64,000 nt of DNA from contig CAYJER010000004.1 in NCBI GenBank assembly GCA_964369225.1, positions 1 through 64,000 on the forward strand. The letters run 5' to 3'. Numbering within the stretch: the first letter of the stretch is position 1; every line of letters begins with the position of its first letter. The position numbers and the translations under genes were made by a program. The notes beneath the pieces were generated by a model. The model saw only the letters and a list, made by a program, of their open reading frames with translations. It had not been told where the DNA came from and did not search any database. Positions 47,178 through 57,000 of the stretch are shown here, in pieces. This stretch comes from SIG603 sp964369225 (GTDB taxonomy: Bacteria; Bacillota; Clostridia; Oscillospirales; Acutalibacteraceae).

Positions 47178-48457
47178 GGGTTAAGCTGATTAATTACAAG
47201 GCCTGTGATTAGTTTAGGGTAGAAGTAAGTTGACTTTTGTGGCATTTTTTCGCCAGCTGCTGAAACTTCACCAATCTCAGAAACTCTTGTTGGGTTTACT
47301 ATAAACGCACAGTTAATCTCGCCATTTTGAACAGAAGTAACCGCCTCTTCAAAAGATCTTGTGTATCTTAGGTTGATTTGGTTAGCCATGTTTTCTTTGT
47401 CTATTCCTAGAAGTCTTTCAAGAACTAGGCTGTGAAGCACATTTACATCAAGTGTCTTAAACGCAAGTGAAGCCTCTGGGAAAATCTCGTTCATGACATC
47501 AAGATTTTTAAGAACTAACATTTTATACCTGTTTCCGCCGTAGTAGAAGCAGAAAGCCTTCTTGTTTTCGTCATACTGCTTTTGTAGCTCTTTGTCACAT
47601 TCTAATACGTTTTCCATCTCGTAAATATCGAAATAATCTGCACATTTTTCAAGCAGTGTATCAGGCTCAAAATTTTGTAAATCAACTATCATTCTGTGGA
47701 TTGGGTGAACCACTAAACCCTCGTCTGCCATGTCTGCAAGCATCATCATAACATATTCGCTACCTGGTGAGTAAATGCCGTTTTCTTTGCAGTAGTTACG
47801 GTAGTTTATAGAGGTCTCGTATCTGTGGTGACCGTCTGCTATGTAAAGTTTTCGTGGTGCAAAGTCCTCACAAATTGCAGATATTAGAGCTTTGTCGTTA
47901 ATTACCCAAAGTCTGTGGATAACTAAGCCGTCGTCAAAGCAGTATCTAGGTTCTTGTGAAGCTGTAAAATTATCAATTCTTGATCTTGTAGTATGCTCTT
48001 CATCAATATACATAGAGTAGATTTGGCTGAAATTACATTCGGTAGCAGTGACTAGGTTTAGTCTGTCTGTTTTAGCCTTTGAAAGAGTGTTCTCGTGCGG
48101 AAGAACTATGCCTTTTGAGAAATCCTCTACTCTAACACGGCAGATAATTCCCTTGATTTTTTTAGTCTCGCCTGTAGTTACTTGAGTTTTGAACTCTTCT
48201 TCATAAACATAGATAGCCTCGTCCATGTCTCTGACTAAAATTTCTTGCTCAATCCAGTCGTTTAGGATAGTTTTAGCCTCATCATAAGGTTTGTCTCCCT
48301 TTGGAAGCTCTAGTCTTATGATGTTGTGAGGGTTAGTCTCGATAAAGTTAAGTCTTTCGCTCTCACTGATAATGTCGTATGGTGGACAGCAAAGATCTTT
48401 AATGTCGCCAGCCTTGTTAGAGTATCTAAGTGCTGAAAAAGCTTTAATATATGCCAT
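47174..48457 (-). CDS. DUF1015 family protein
   Basis: A 427-residue cytoplasmic protein of a family with no settled function that is common in Clostridia. Family words are AFSALRYSNKAGDIKDLCCP near the N-terminus with the CPPYDIIS motif, LPHENTLSKAKTDRLNL (about 118-134), LYIADGHHRYETSINYRNY (about 208-226) and HPIHRMIVDL. In other genomes it is often near serine or phosphoglycerate genes; here it is coupled to hemW. AAAGGAG precedes the ATG at 48457, behind a good promoter. Confidence 0.88.
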   Translation of the reverse strand: MAYIKAFSALRYSNKAGDIKDLCCPPYDIISESERLNFIETNPHNIIRLELPKGDKPYDEAKTILNDWIEQEILVRDMDEAIYVYEEEFKTQVTTGETKKIKGIICRVRVEDFSKGIVLPHENTLSKAKTDRLNLVTATECNFSQIYSMYIDEEHTTRSRIDNFTASQEPRYCFDDGLVIHRLWVINDKALISAICEDFAPRKLYIADGHHRYETSINYRNYCKENGIYSPGSEYVMMMLADMADEGLVVHPIHRMIVDLQNFEPDTLLEKCADYFDIYEMENVLECDKELQKQYDENKKAFCFYYGGNRYKMLVLKNLDVMNEIFPEASLAFKTLDVNVLHSLVLERLLGIDKENMANQINLRYTRSFEEAVTSVQNGEINCAFIVNPTRVSEIGEVSAAGEKMPQKSTYFYPKLITGLVINQLNP

Positions 48458-48490
48458 GTTGGTACTCCTTTAATTCGTTTTTCTAAATTT

Positions 48491-48519
48491 ATTATAACAC
48501 CTATAAATGTTATAATCAA
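48491..48519 (-). promoter_or_regulatory. Promoter of the DUF1015-hemW operon
   Basis: On the minus strand TTGATT (48514-48519), 17-bp spacer, perfect TATAAT (48491-48496), 34 nt before the ATG. Confidence 0.8.
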
Positions 48520-48528
48520 GCATAAATT

Positions 48529-48606
48529 TAATTCATAATTCGCAATTCACAATTCATAATTTACAATTCATAATTCACAATTCACAATTCATAATTGATA
48601 GTTGAT
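48529..48606. repeat. AATTCATAATTCACAATT tandem tract
   Basis: About eight imperfect 10-nt units of (A)ATTCATAATT / ATTCACAATT type in a row between the divergent DUF1015 and ABC operons. No spacer structure and no coding potential. Confidence 0.8.
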
Positions 48607-48660
48607 AAAAATATATTAAACTATGACGCAGGCGATTAAACTAAAGGTTAGCATTAACTA

Positions 48661-48692
48661 TGTGTGTGTCTTGCCTACTGGGGCATCCCGGG
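48661..48692 (-). repeat. Weak copy 3 of the stop-codon-associated repeat
   Basis: On the minus strand GATGCCCCAGTAGGCAAGAC then ACACACA resembles the GATGCCACGACGGGCAAATT repeat near 5346. The match is partial. Confidence 0.35.
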
Positions 48693-48752
48693 GGAAAAAT
48701 CAAGCAATCTTCACTTAAATTTCACAAAATAAGAATATAATATAAAAAACGA

Positions 48753-48781
48753 TTGCAAAATAAGCCTTATAGTGATATAGT
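48753..48781 (+). promoter_or_regulatory. Promoter of the Gld-like ABC operon
   Basis: TTGCAA (48753-48758), 17-bp spacer, TATAGT (48776-48781), 35 nt before the ATG. Confidence 0.6.
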
Positions 48782-48815
48782 TATAAGGTAATTAAAATCA
48801 CAGGAGGAACATGAA

Positions 48816-49922
48816 ATGATTGAGGTTAAAAACCTTGTAAAATCTTATGGAGCTAATAATCTAGCTGTCAACGATGTAAGTTTCACAATTGAAGACGGCA
48901 GTGTAGTAGGATTTCTAGGCTCTAACGGTGCGGGTAAGTCTACAACAATGAACATAATAACAGGCTATTTATCTGCAACGGGCGGAACTGTAACAGTCAA
49001 CGGAAAGGATATATTAGAAGAACCGAATGCGGTTAAGTCTATGATAGGCTATTTGCCAGAGCAACCACCGTTGTATCTTGACATGACAGTAAAAGAGTAT
49101 TTAAACTTTATGTACGACCTTAAAAAGGCTAAGTCTTCAAGAGAGAAGCATATAAAAGAGATTTGCGAAATTACAAAAATTTCTGATGTTTACGGAAGAA
49201 TTATCGGAAACCTTTCAAAAGGATACAGACAACGTGTAGGAATAGCGCAAGCTTTAATAGGTAATCCACCTGTTTTAATCTTGGACGAACCTACAGTAGG
49301 ACTTGACCCTAAGCAAATTATCGAGATAAGAAACCTAATAAAAAGTTTAGGTAAAACACACACAGTTATTTTAAGCTCACATATCTTGCCAGAAATTCAA
49401 GCAGTATGCGAGAGAATTATAATAATCAATAAAGGAACTTTGGTAGCGGACGGACAAACCGATAAACTAGCACATGATTTATCATCAGAACATAAATTTA
49501 TAGCTAGAGTAGAGGCTAATGAAAAAGAATTAGTTTCAGCTGTTAAAGAGATATCAAATGTAGTTGATGTATATTCTATTGGCGAAAAAGAAAAGGGAGT
49601 ATACGAGATAAGCATTGAGGCAAAAGAGGATGCAGATATTAGACGTGATTTGTTTAATCTTCTAGCTCAAAAGAACTGGCCTTTAATGTCACTTAAGAAT
49701 ACAGACCTTACACTTGAGGATGTTTTCTTAAAACTTACAAACACAGATTTTCTAGCTCAAAGAGATGAAGACGATGAAGACACTAAAATAACAGGAAGAC
49801 TAGTTATAGAGAAGTCAGACGTTGATTCACTAAGAGAAGAGATGGAAGTAGATAATGGCAAAGGCTTAGAGCCTATAAACCCAGAGGATTTAGAGGAGGA
49901 AGACGATGAAAGCAATACTTAA
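48816..49922 (+). CDS. ABC transporter ATP-binding protein (GldA-like)
   Basis: The ATPase of an ABC-2 type system. 368 residues: Walker A GSNGAGKST (about 35-43), signature LSKGYRQRVGIAQALIG (about 134-150) and Walker B PVLILDEPTVGLDP (about 153-166). After the usual 310 residues it has an extra acidic tail (EDDEDTKITG...EEEDDESNT). AGGAGGA lies before the ATG. It overlaps the permease gene by 17 nt. With the next three genes it forms the gldA-gldF-gldG-DUF4340 set known from gliding Bacteroidetes and also present in non-gliding Firmicutes, where the cargo is unknown. Confidence 0.93.
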   Translation: MIEVKNLVKSYGANNLAVNDVSFTIEDGSVVGFLGSNGAGKSTTMNIITGYLSATGGTVTVNGKDILEEPNAVKSMIGYLPEQPPLYLDMTVKEYLNFMYDLKKAKSSREKHIKEICEITKISDVYGRIIGNLSKGYRQRVGIAQALIGNPPVLILDEPTVGLDPKQIIEIRNLIKSLGKTHTVILSSHILPEIQAVCERIIIINKGTLVADGQTDKLAHDLSSEHKFIARVEANEKELVSAVKEISNVVDVYSIGEKEKGVYEISIEAKEDADIRRDLFNLLAQKNWPLMSLKNTDLTLEDVFLKLTNTDFLAQRDEDDEDTKITGRLVIEKSDVDSLREEMEVDNGKGLEPINPEDLEEEDDESNT

Positions 49923-50610
49923 GAGAGAACTAAAGTCATACTTTGCCTCACCTGTTGGGTATGTATGTGTGGCGGTGTTATTGGCACTTTATAGCTTTTT
50001 CTTTTATTCTGTAATGATACAAGGTACAACATCAATTATAAGTCAAGTATATAGCACAATGTTTATGTACTGCATGATGATTATTCCGCTTATTACAATG
50101 AGAAGTTTTACAGACGACATTAAAAATAAGACAGATCAAGCCTATCTTACAGCACCAATTAGCATTTCTTCTGTTGTAATAGGTAAGTTTTTAGCAGCTT
50201 TTGCAATTTACTTTTTAGCTACTACTTTAGGACATTTCAATGTACTTGCAATGAGCTTTTTCTCTAGCCCTCCATGGGGAATAATTGCAGGAAATTATAT
50301 AGCTACATTACTTTATGGTGCTGCAATGATTGCAATAGGCATATTTATTTCAAGTTTAACACAAAGCCAAGTGATAGCAGCTATTGGAACATTTGCAATA
50401 GCAGTTACACTGATATTTATAGATGGAATAGGCTATACAATAGGTAATCCTATAGCTGTACAAATTATCTCTTGGATATCTTTTTATACAAGATATAGTA
50501 CCTTTACAATAGGCATTTTTAGTGTTCCAAATACAGTATTCTTCTTGAGCGTTGTTGCGATATTTATTTTCCTTACAACACGCAAAATAGAGAGCCGTCG
50601 TTGGAGTTAA
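49906..50610 (+). CDS. ABC-2 type permease (GldF-like)
   Basis: A 234-residue membrane protein with about six helices, starting MKAILKRELKSYFASPVGYV, the typical GldF opening, and containing PLITMRSFTDDIKNKTDQAY (about 61-80) and the LTAPISISSVVIGKF segment. It overlaps the ATPase gene by 17 nt, with GAGGAGGA inside the end of that gene. It pairs with the ATPase and the GldG-like protein. Confidence 0.9.
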   Translation: MKAILKRELKSYFASPVGYVCVAVLLALYSFFFYSVMIQGTTSIISQVYSTMFMYCMMIIPLITMRSFTDDIKNKTDQAYLTAPISISSVVIGKFLAAFAIYFLATTLGHFNVLAMSFFSSPPWGIIAGNYIATLLYGAAMIAIGIFISSLTQSQVIAAIGTFAIAVTLIFIDGIGYTIGNPIAVQIISWISFYTRYSTFTIGIFSVPNTVFFLSVVAIFIFLTTRKIESRRWS

Positions 50611-50623
50611 GGAGGAGGTAATA

Positions 50624-52105
50624 ATGAAAATATTAAAATCAAACAAACTAAAATATGGCACAATGTCTACAGTGTTAATTCTTGCATTTGTTGCTGTAAT
50701 GGTTGTAGTAAACATTGTAGCCTCTACACTTTCAGATAGATATCCGTCTATGAATATAGATATGACAAGTGAAGGTTTGCATTCACTTTCAGACGATGCA
50801 GTAGAGGTTGCTAAAAGTGTTGAATACGACACAACTATATATTTAATCGGTGACGAAAATGTATATAAAAGTAATAAATCATACTATAATACGCAAGGCA
50901 TTCAATATAATCAAGTTGCAACAGTAGCTGAAAAACTGATTGAAGCAAACCCTAAAATCAAGGTTGAGTATATAGACCCAGATACAAACCCTGCATTTAT
51001 ATCACAATATGCAGAATATGATTTAAATGCAAGCAGTGTTTTAGTTGTTAGCGAAAAAAGAGAAAAACACCTTATAGCCGATGACTTTTTTACAATAGCT
51101 ACAAATCAAACAACAGGCACACAAGAGTTTTACACAAAGGTTGACGGAGCATTTGCTAATGCTTTATATCTTGTAAATTTAGATGAAGTTCCTGTAATTG
51201 CTGTAGCTACTGGGCATGATGAGTATATTAGTTCTAGTGCTAGAGCAACATTTGATACTTTAATGACAGACAACGGCTTTGTAGTTGAGGAGTTTAATAT
51301 TCTAACAGAAGAAATTCCAGAGTCTACACAAATTGTTATGCTGTCAGCTCCTACAATAGATTACAGCGATTTAGAGATACAAAAACTTCAAGATTTCTTA
51401 TCAGTTACAGATGAGAGCAGATCTATATTTGCACTTACCTACGCACAACAAGGCGACTTACCAAACCTTAACACTTTCTTAGAGGATTGGGGACTTAAAA
51501 CTGGTGAAGGAATTGTGGCAGAGACAGACCCTTACAGAATGGTTTCATCTAGTTCAGCTGCTATGTTTATATCAGATGTAAATTCTGATTTTATTTCAGC
51601 TGGTGATTATTCAAGAAATATATCAGTTTCTGCATCTCCAATTGAGTTTACATTCGATGTAAGCGAAGGCATACAAACTTATCCTTTAGTTACAACAGCT
51701 GACACAGCTTTTGTTATAACAGAGTCAACAGATTTAGAGCAAACACCACAAACTTCTTCTTATACAACAGCAGGTATTGCGGATAGAATGAACGATTTAG
51801 GTTCTGGTAAAACAACTAACACAAGTGTAATATTGTTTGGTGACATGCTAACTCTTGACCCAACTTTCATTGGTTCTTCAAGCTTTACAAACAGAGATTT
51901 ACTAGTTGATTTAATGCAGCATGTAACAGATGTTGACGAAACTTCAACATCTCTTTATGTAGCTCAAACAGAGACAAACATTATAGATATTACAGCTAAT
52001 CTTCAAACAATACAAATAGTAGGCTTGTATATAGGTACTATTGCAGTTCCGCTACTTGTATTTATAATTGCTTTCTATGTGTTTATGAAGAGAAGACATT
52101 TATAA
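50624..52105 (+). CDS. GldG-like membrane-anchored ABC auxiliary protein
   Basis: 493 residues: one membrane helix near the N-terminus (about 14-34), a large extracytoplasmic part (DRYPSMNIDMTSEGLHSLSD, IEANPKIKVEYIDPDTNP, VIAVATGHDE) and a second helix near the C-terminus (about 464-486) ending KRRHL. This matches the GldG / ABC_transp_aux family. AAGGAGGAGG lies before the ATG, 14 nt after the permease gene. Confidence 0.88.
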   Translation: MKILKSNKLKYGTMSTVLILAFVAVMVVVNIVASTLSDRYPSMNIDMTSEGLHSLSDDAVEVAKSVEYDTTIYLIGDENVYKSNKSYYNTQGIQYNQVATVAEKLIEANPKIKVEYIDPDTNPAFISQYAEYDLNASSVLVVSEKREKHLIADDFFTIATNQTTGTQEFYTKVDGAFANALYLVNLDEVPVIAVATGHDEYISSSARATFDTLMTDNGFVVEEFNILTEEIPESTQIVMLSAPTIDYSDLEIQKLQDFLSVTDESRSIFALTYAQQGDLPNLNTFLEDWGLKTGEGIVAETDPYRMVSSSSAAMFISDVNSDFISAGDYSRNISVSASPIEFTFDVSEGIQTYPLVTTADTAFVITESTDLEQTPQTSSYTTAGIADRMNDLGSGKTTNTSVILFGDMLTLDPTFIGSSSFTNRDLLVDLMQHVTDVDETSTSLYVAQTETNIIDITANLQTIQIVGLYIGTIAVPLLVFIIAFYVFMKRRHL

Positions 52106-52116
52106 TAGGTGATAAA

Positions 52117-53547
52117 ATGAAAAAAAATATAAGATTATTGGTAGTCATTCTTCTTATAATTGGTTTGCTAGGCGGTTCATTATGGGTGTTGCAAATAACA
52201 GAACCTGTGCCTGCAGAGGCTTCAAGTGAGCCTAGTGAAGTTAGTGAATCTGAAAACTATGCTCTTGTCGAATTAGGAAAAGAGAATCTTGATTACGTAG
52301 AGGTTAAAAATTCAAACGGTGAGTATGTTGTAAAACAAACTGACTTAAACGAAGATGATGAATATAACTATGTGTTTGAGGGCTATGAAAATTACACATT
52401 GACAAGCTCTTTAATATCAGCTATTGAGTCTATCTCAAGCCTTACAGCATACAAAAGTATAGGTTCAGTTGAAAACCCGAAAGACTATGGTTTTGACAGC
52501 GATGAAACTGTATACTTAACAGTTGTAGGCGATGACGGAACTAATACCGATGTGCAAATTGGTATAGAAGGTGCAGAAACTTATGGCAACTATGTAATGG
52601 TAAACGATGAAGTGTATATAGCTAGTGTTGATTCAGCTATATTTACCGATATGAAAGAGAATATAGATCTATACTTATATTCAGAGGTAATAGCGGACAC
52701 AAACGGTAACACAACTACTACATTGAATGAGATTAGATTTACAGGCAAAAACTTCCCAGAGGAAGTATATGTAGCGCTAAGTGAAGAAGTGGCGGACTAT
52801 TTTGTAGTAGAACCACTAAACAATATGAAAGCGGATGTTTACTATATTGAGCAAATGGCAGCAGAGATTGGTGCTTTTAGCGCAGATGCCGCAGCGGTAC
52901 TAAATGCAACCGAGGAAGACCTAGAAACATATGGACTAACAGACCCTTATGTGCATATTGAGTTTGCAATAAACGGTGGAGAACACAGCATTACAGTAAG
53001 CGAGATTTCAGATGATAACGGCATGCGCTATGTTCTAATAGACGATATCACAGACACAATCTATACTGTTGAAGAGTCAAGAATATCACAATGGGTTGAC
53101 AGTAGCATTAATGACTTAAGACATGACACAGTTTTCTTGCCTTATTTAAGTGATGTTGCTAAAGTGACTATGGAAATTAATGGAGAAACTTCTGTAATCG
53201 ACTTTATAAAAACAGAGGTCGAGGGAGAAGAAGACAAGTTTACCTACACAGGAACTATAGATGGTAAAGATGTTTCATACGACGACGGATTACAACCGTT
53301 CTACCTAACTTTAATTTCAGTGGCTAAATATAGCATGGATAAGTCTGAGTATAACGAAGAGCCAACATTTAAGATAACTTATGAGTATCATGATGGTAGA
53401 GAAGATTCAGTTTTATCATATCATGAGACAGAAGACGGCAGATATTTGGCGCTTTTAGACGGCGAGTTCACAGCGGTGGTAAGATCAAGTTCACTTGATG
53501 AAGTTTACACAGCATTAGACGAATTAAAGGCTATGACAGCGGAATAA
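52117..53547 (+). CDS. DUF4340 membrane-anchored extracytoplasmic protein
   Basis: 476 residues with one N-terminal helix (about 5-25: RLLVVILLIIGLLGGSLWVL) and the rest outside the cell. Family features are the pattern of two or more similar beta-rich repeats (PKDYGFDSDETVYLTVVGDD and EEDLETYGLTDPYVHIEFAI; VQIGIEGAETYGNYVMVNDE). It regularly follows gldG-like genes, as here (12-nt gap). Its role is unknown. A hairpin at 53625-53649 probably ends the operon. Confidence 0.85.
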   Translation: MKKNIRLLVVILLIIGLLGGSLWVLQITEPVPAEASSEPSEVSESENYALVELGKENLDYVEVKNSNGEYVVKQTDLNEDDEYNYVFEGYENYTLTSSLISAIESISSLTAYKSIGSVENPKDYGFDSDETVYLTVVGDDGTNTDVQIGIEGAETYGNYVMVNDEVYIASVDSAIFTDMKENIDLYLYSEVIADTNGNTTTTLNEIRFTGKNFPEEVYVALSEEVADYFVVEPLNNMKADVYYIEQMAAEIGAFSADAAAVLNATEEDLETYGLTDPYVHIEFAINGGEHSITVSEISDDNGMRYVLIDDITDTIYTVEESRISQWVDSSINDLRHDTVFLPYLSDVAKVTMEINGETSVIDFIKTEVEGEEDKFTYTGTIDGKDVSYDDGLQPFYLTLISVAKYSMDKSEYNEEPTFKITYEYHDGREDSVLSYHETEDGRYLALLDGEFTAVVRSSSLDEVYTALDELKAMTAE

Positions 53548-53556
53548 TTAAATAAT

Positions 53557-53596
53557 AATGCAGAAATAATAAATAAAAATGCAGAAATAATAAATA
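53557..53596. repeat. 21-nt direct duplication after the DUF4340 gene
   Basis: AATGCAGAAATAATAAATA occurs at 53557-53575 and again at 53578-53596. Confidence 0.85.
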
Positions 53597-53624
53597 TTTC
53601 TTAATCTAATAAAATTAACTAATT

Positions 53625-53649
53625 TAGGGAGCGATTTAATCGTTCCCTA
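53625..53649 (+). terminator. Terminator of the Gld-like operon
   Basis: TAGGGAGCGAT, TTA loop, ATCGTTCCCTA: an 11-bp stem with one G-U, followed by a moderately T-rich TAATTATTTTG. Its shape also recalls one arm of the palindrome family. Confidence 0.65.
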
Positions 53650-53678
53650 TAATTATTTTGTTAAAACGCACAAATTAA

Positions 53679-53710
53679 TGTAGGGGATGTCGAGGACGCC
53701 GTCCCCTACA
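53679..53710. repeat. Short palindrome, fourth sequence type
   Basis: TGTAGGGGATGTCGAGGACG then CCGTCCCCTACA: a single imperfect hairpin with the family ends, preceded by the shared flank GTTAAAACGCACAAATTAA. The remaining sequence to 53857 is AT-rich with no gene seen. Confidence 0.75.
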
Positions 53711-53857
53711 ATTTAAGTAGCCCCTATATTATTAGTCGATTTATAAAAATATAGATTACAAAATAAAACATATCTTGTGCATGTTTTTTTTATGCTTTAT
53801 AATTAAAAAAATTATATAAAATATTGATAAAAATTATGTAAAACTACAAAAAAGATG

Positions 53858-53886
53858 TTGATTTTTTAGTTTGATGGTGCTATAAT
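53858..53886 (+). promoter_or_regulatory. Promoter of the LRR-dockerin gene
   Basis: TTGATT (53858-53863), 17-bp spacer, perfect TATAAT (53881-53886) with extended TGC. It leaves a leader of about 110 nt before the ATG at 54003. Confidence 0.8.
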
Positions 53887-54002
53887 CGAAATATAACACA
53901 TCATACTAAAGTCTAATAACTAATGGTGAAAACAAAAGAATAGTAATTTTCCATTTCTTATAGTCTTTAGTTCCACAAAAGATAGTAAGGGGGTATTATT
54001 CG

Positions 54003-57000
54003 ATGAAGATTTTCAAGAAACGTTTATTATCGTTGGCTTTGGTTTCGTCTATGCTTGTGCAGTTAGCTATACCTAACTATGTCTACAGCACAACACTTTC
54101 AGAAACACAAATTCAGCAACTAGTAAGTGGTCAAGTGGGTGAATTAGACCTATTAGGACTAGAACCAGAATTTAGTCCGTTGCCTAGCACAGAGCCAGAT
54201 CCAAGTACAGAGCCTGGTGAAAGCGCCAAACCGATAGAAACTCCGCCTGTAATCACACAGCAAAAGTCAAATGTGCCACAGCAGGCAAGTGAAGAAACCA
54301 GAGTTGATTGGTATCAAGTAGAGGGAATTATTGGTGGATCTGTTAAATTTAACACAAGCACAGGTGAGATAACAGATGCTGACAATAGTGTTACAGTAGC
54401 TAACATACCATCCACAATTAATGGTGTGACAGTTACCGAAATTGGAAGTTCGGCATTTTATAATAACCAAGTACTGACAACAGTGTCTATTCCAGATACT
54501 GTAACTTATATTGATTCTAGTGCGTTCTATAATTGTAAAAGTTTAAGTTCGCTAGAGATTAACTCTGCACAAACTACATGGAATAGCAGTGCGTTTGCTG
54601 GTCTAACTTCTCTACTAAGTGCAGGGCCTAAAGGTTCAGGGGCAGATTTAATTTTCGCATGGACTGACTCTTTGCCGGAATATGCCTTTAGGGATTTTGA
54701 CTATCTAACTAGCGTTATTTTACCAGATGGTCTAACAAGTATTGGTGATTATGCGTTCTATTTTTTAACTGAATTAGAGTCTGTAAACATTCCAAGCACT
54801 GTAACTAGTATTGGAACAAGAGCCTTTGAGAATGCAGAAAGTTTAAAATCTATAATTATTCCAGATGGAGTAACCACAATAGGTTCATCTGTGTTTGATG
54901 ACTGCTATGCACTTGAAACAGTTGTCTTACCACAGACACTTTTAACTATAGGAAATTCAGCTTTTAATGATTGTAGAGCTTTAAAGGCTATAGATATTCC
55001 GGCTTCTGTTACATATGTAGATACTGATGCTTTCTTAAACTGCTACAATTTGTCAAGTATTAAGGTAAGGTCTACTGAAACAGAGTTTTACCAGTATGGA
55101 GTTTTTGAGAACACAGGTGTTACAAGTGTAGGTTTACCTGGCAGTGGTGCAGGCTTTGAAATTCCATGGACAGAAGAAATTCCAGCCGCATTTTTTAACG
55201 AGTGGATTAAGCTTGAAACTGTTATTCTGCCTGATACCATAACAACTATTCCTGAATATACATTCTCAAGTTGTGATATGCTTAAAAGTATAAACTTGCC
55301 TAACTCGCTTACAAGGCTTGAGAATTACGCTTTTCAGGATTGTATTTCGCTTGAAAGCATTACAATTCCTGGTAATATAAGCTTTTTAGGTGACTCTGTT
55401 TTTAAAAACAATCAGTCCCTTAAGACAGTTGTTATTAACGAGGGTCTAACAGAAATATCTAATTCTATGTTTTATGACTGCGTTGCGCTTGAATCTGTTA
55501 CTATTCCAAATTCTGTCACATTAATTGACTATTGGGCGTTTTATAACAATAAAATGCTTAACAATGTAACTATTCCAAGCAGTGTAAAGACTATTAATGA
55601 CAGTGCGTTTGAAAACTGCCAAAGTCTTAGCAGTATAATTATTCCTGAAAGTGTAACAACATTAGGATATAGTTCATTTAATGGATGCACTTCACTTTCT
55701 AAGGTTCAAATTTTCATGAATGATAACGCCAACTATAGAGCGAGCGGAAATTCAGGAATTTTTGAGAATACTGCAATTACAAGTGCTGGTCCTATGAATG
55801 ATGGCAACGAATACGACTTAGAATTTGCATGGAAAACAATTATCCCACGCCGTATGTTCAGAGAAATGGACTCACTTGTTAGTATAACCATTCCAGAGGG
55901 TGTAACAACTATTCATGAGTACGCCTTTTATCATGCTAGCAATCTTACAGACGTATCATTACCTAGCACATTAAAGGTAATAGGTTGGCATTCGTTTAGA
56001 GACACCCCAATAGCTTCTATAACTTTGCCGTTAGGTTTAACTGATATTGATTCACATGCTTTTATGGATTGCAAAAATCTAACAAATATCGTTATACCTG
56101 AAACTGTGCAAACTATAGATAGCTATGCCTTTCAAAATTGCACATCTTTGCAGAGTATAACACTGCCTACTGGTCTAAAAACAATTGAAGATTATATTTT
56201 TTCAGGCTGTAGTGTGCTTAATAATGTTACTTTGCCTCTCAGTTTAGAGGAGATAGGAAGTTATGCCTTTAATAATGCCGTTATGCTAGAGAGTATTGAT
56301 ATTCCTAGCACTGTTAAAGAGATACAAACCAGTGCATTTTCGGGTTGTACGGTGCTTGATGATATCACTTTAAGGGGTGAAAACACAAATATTTATAGTA
56401 ATGTTTTTACAGGCACAGCGGTAACATCAGCAGGTGCTATAGGCAGTGGCGCAGACTTTGAGTTTGCTTATACAAGTGTTTTGCCTGACTATATGTTTGA
56501 GGGTTGTGAAAAGCTTACAACTGTGACTATTCCAAGCACTGTTACTGAGATAGGCGATGAAGTATTTAATGATTGTGGTAGCCTAGATGGAGTAATTTTA
56601 CCACAGGGGTTGACAACAATGGGTGCCAGTGTTTTCCGTGATTGCACTGCGCTTAGTTCAATTTCAATTCCAGAAGGTGTCACAAAAATTGATTACTATA
56701 GTTTTATGGGATGTAGTTCACTGGTTTCAGTAACACTTCCAAGCACTATAAAAACAATTGGAACTCAAAGTTTTTATCAGTGTGAAAAGCTAAACTCTAT
56801 AAACTTACCAGACGGATTAACCACTATAAGCAGTCACGCTTTTTCTGATACCGCTTTAACTAATGTTACTATTCCGAACACGGTTAGTTTAATCGCCAGT
56901 TTTGCGTTTCAGAACTGTCATGAATTAAAAGAAGTTAAAATTGAAGAGGGCGAAACTAGTACCGAGATTGATTACAGAGCATTCTATGACACACCGTTGT

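Noticed and set aside
48529..48606. A CRISPR array in the repeated AATTCATAATT tract
   Set aside because: Units are about 10 nt and directly adjacent, with no unique spacers and no cas genes nearby.
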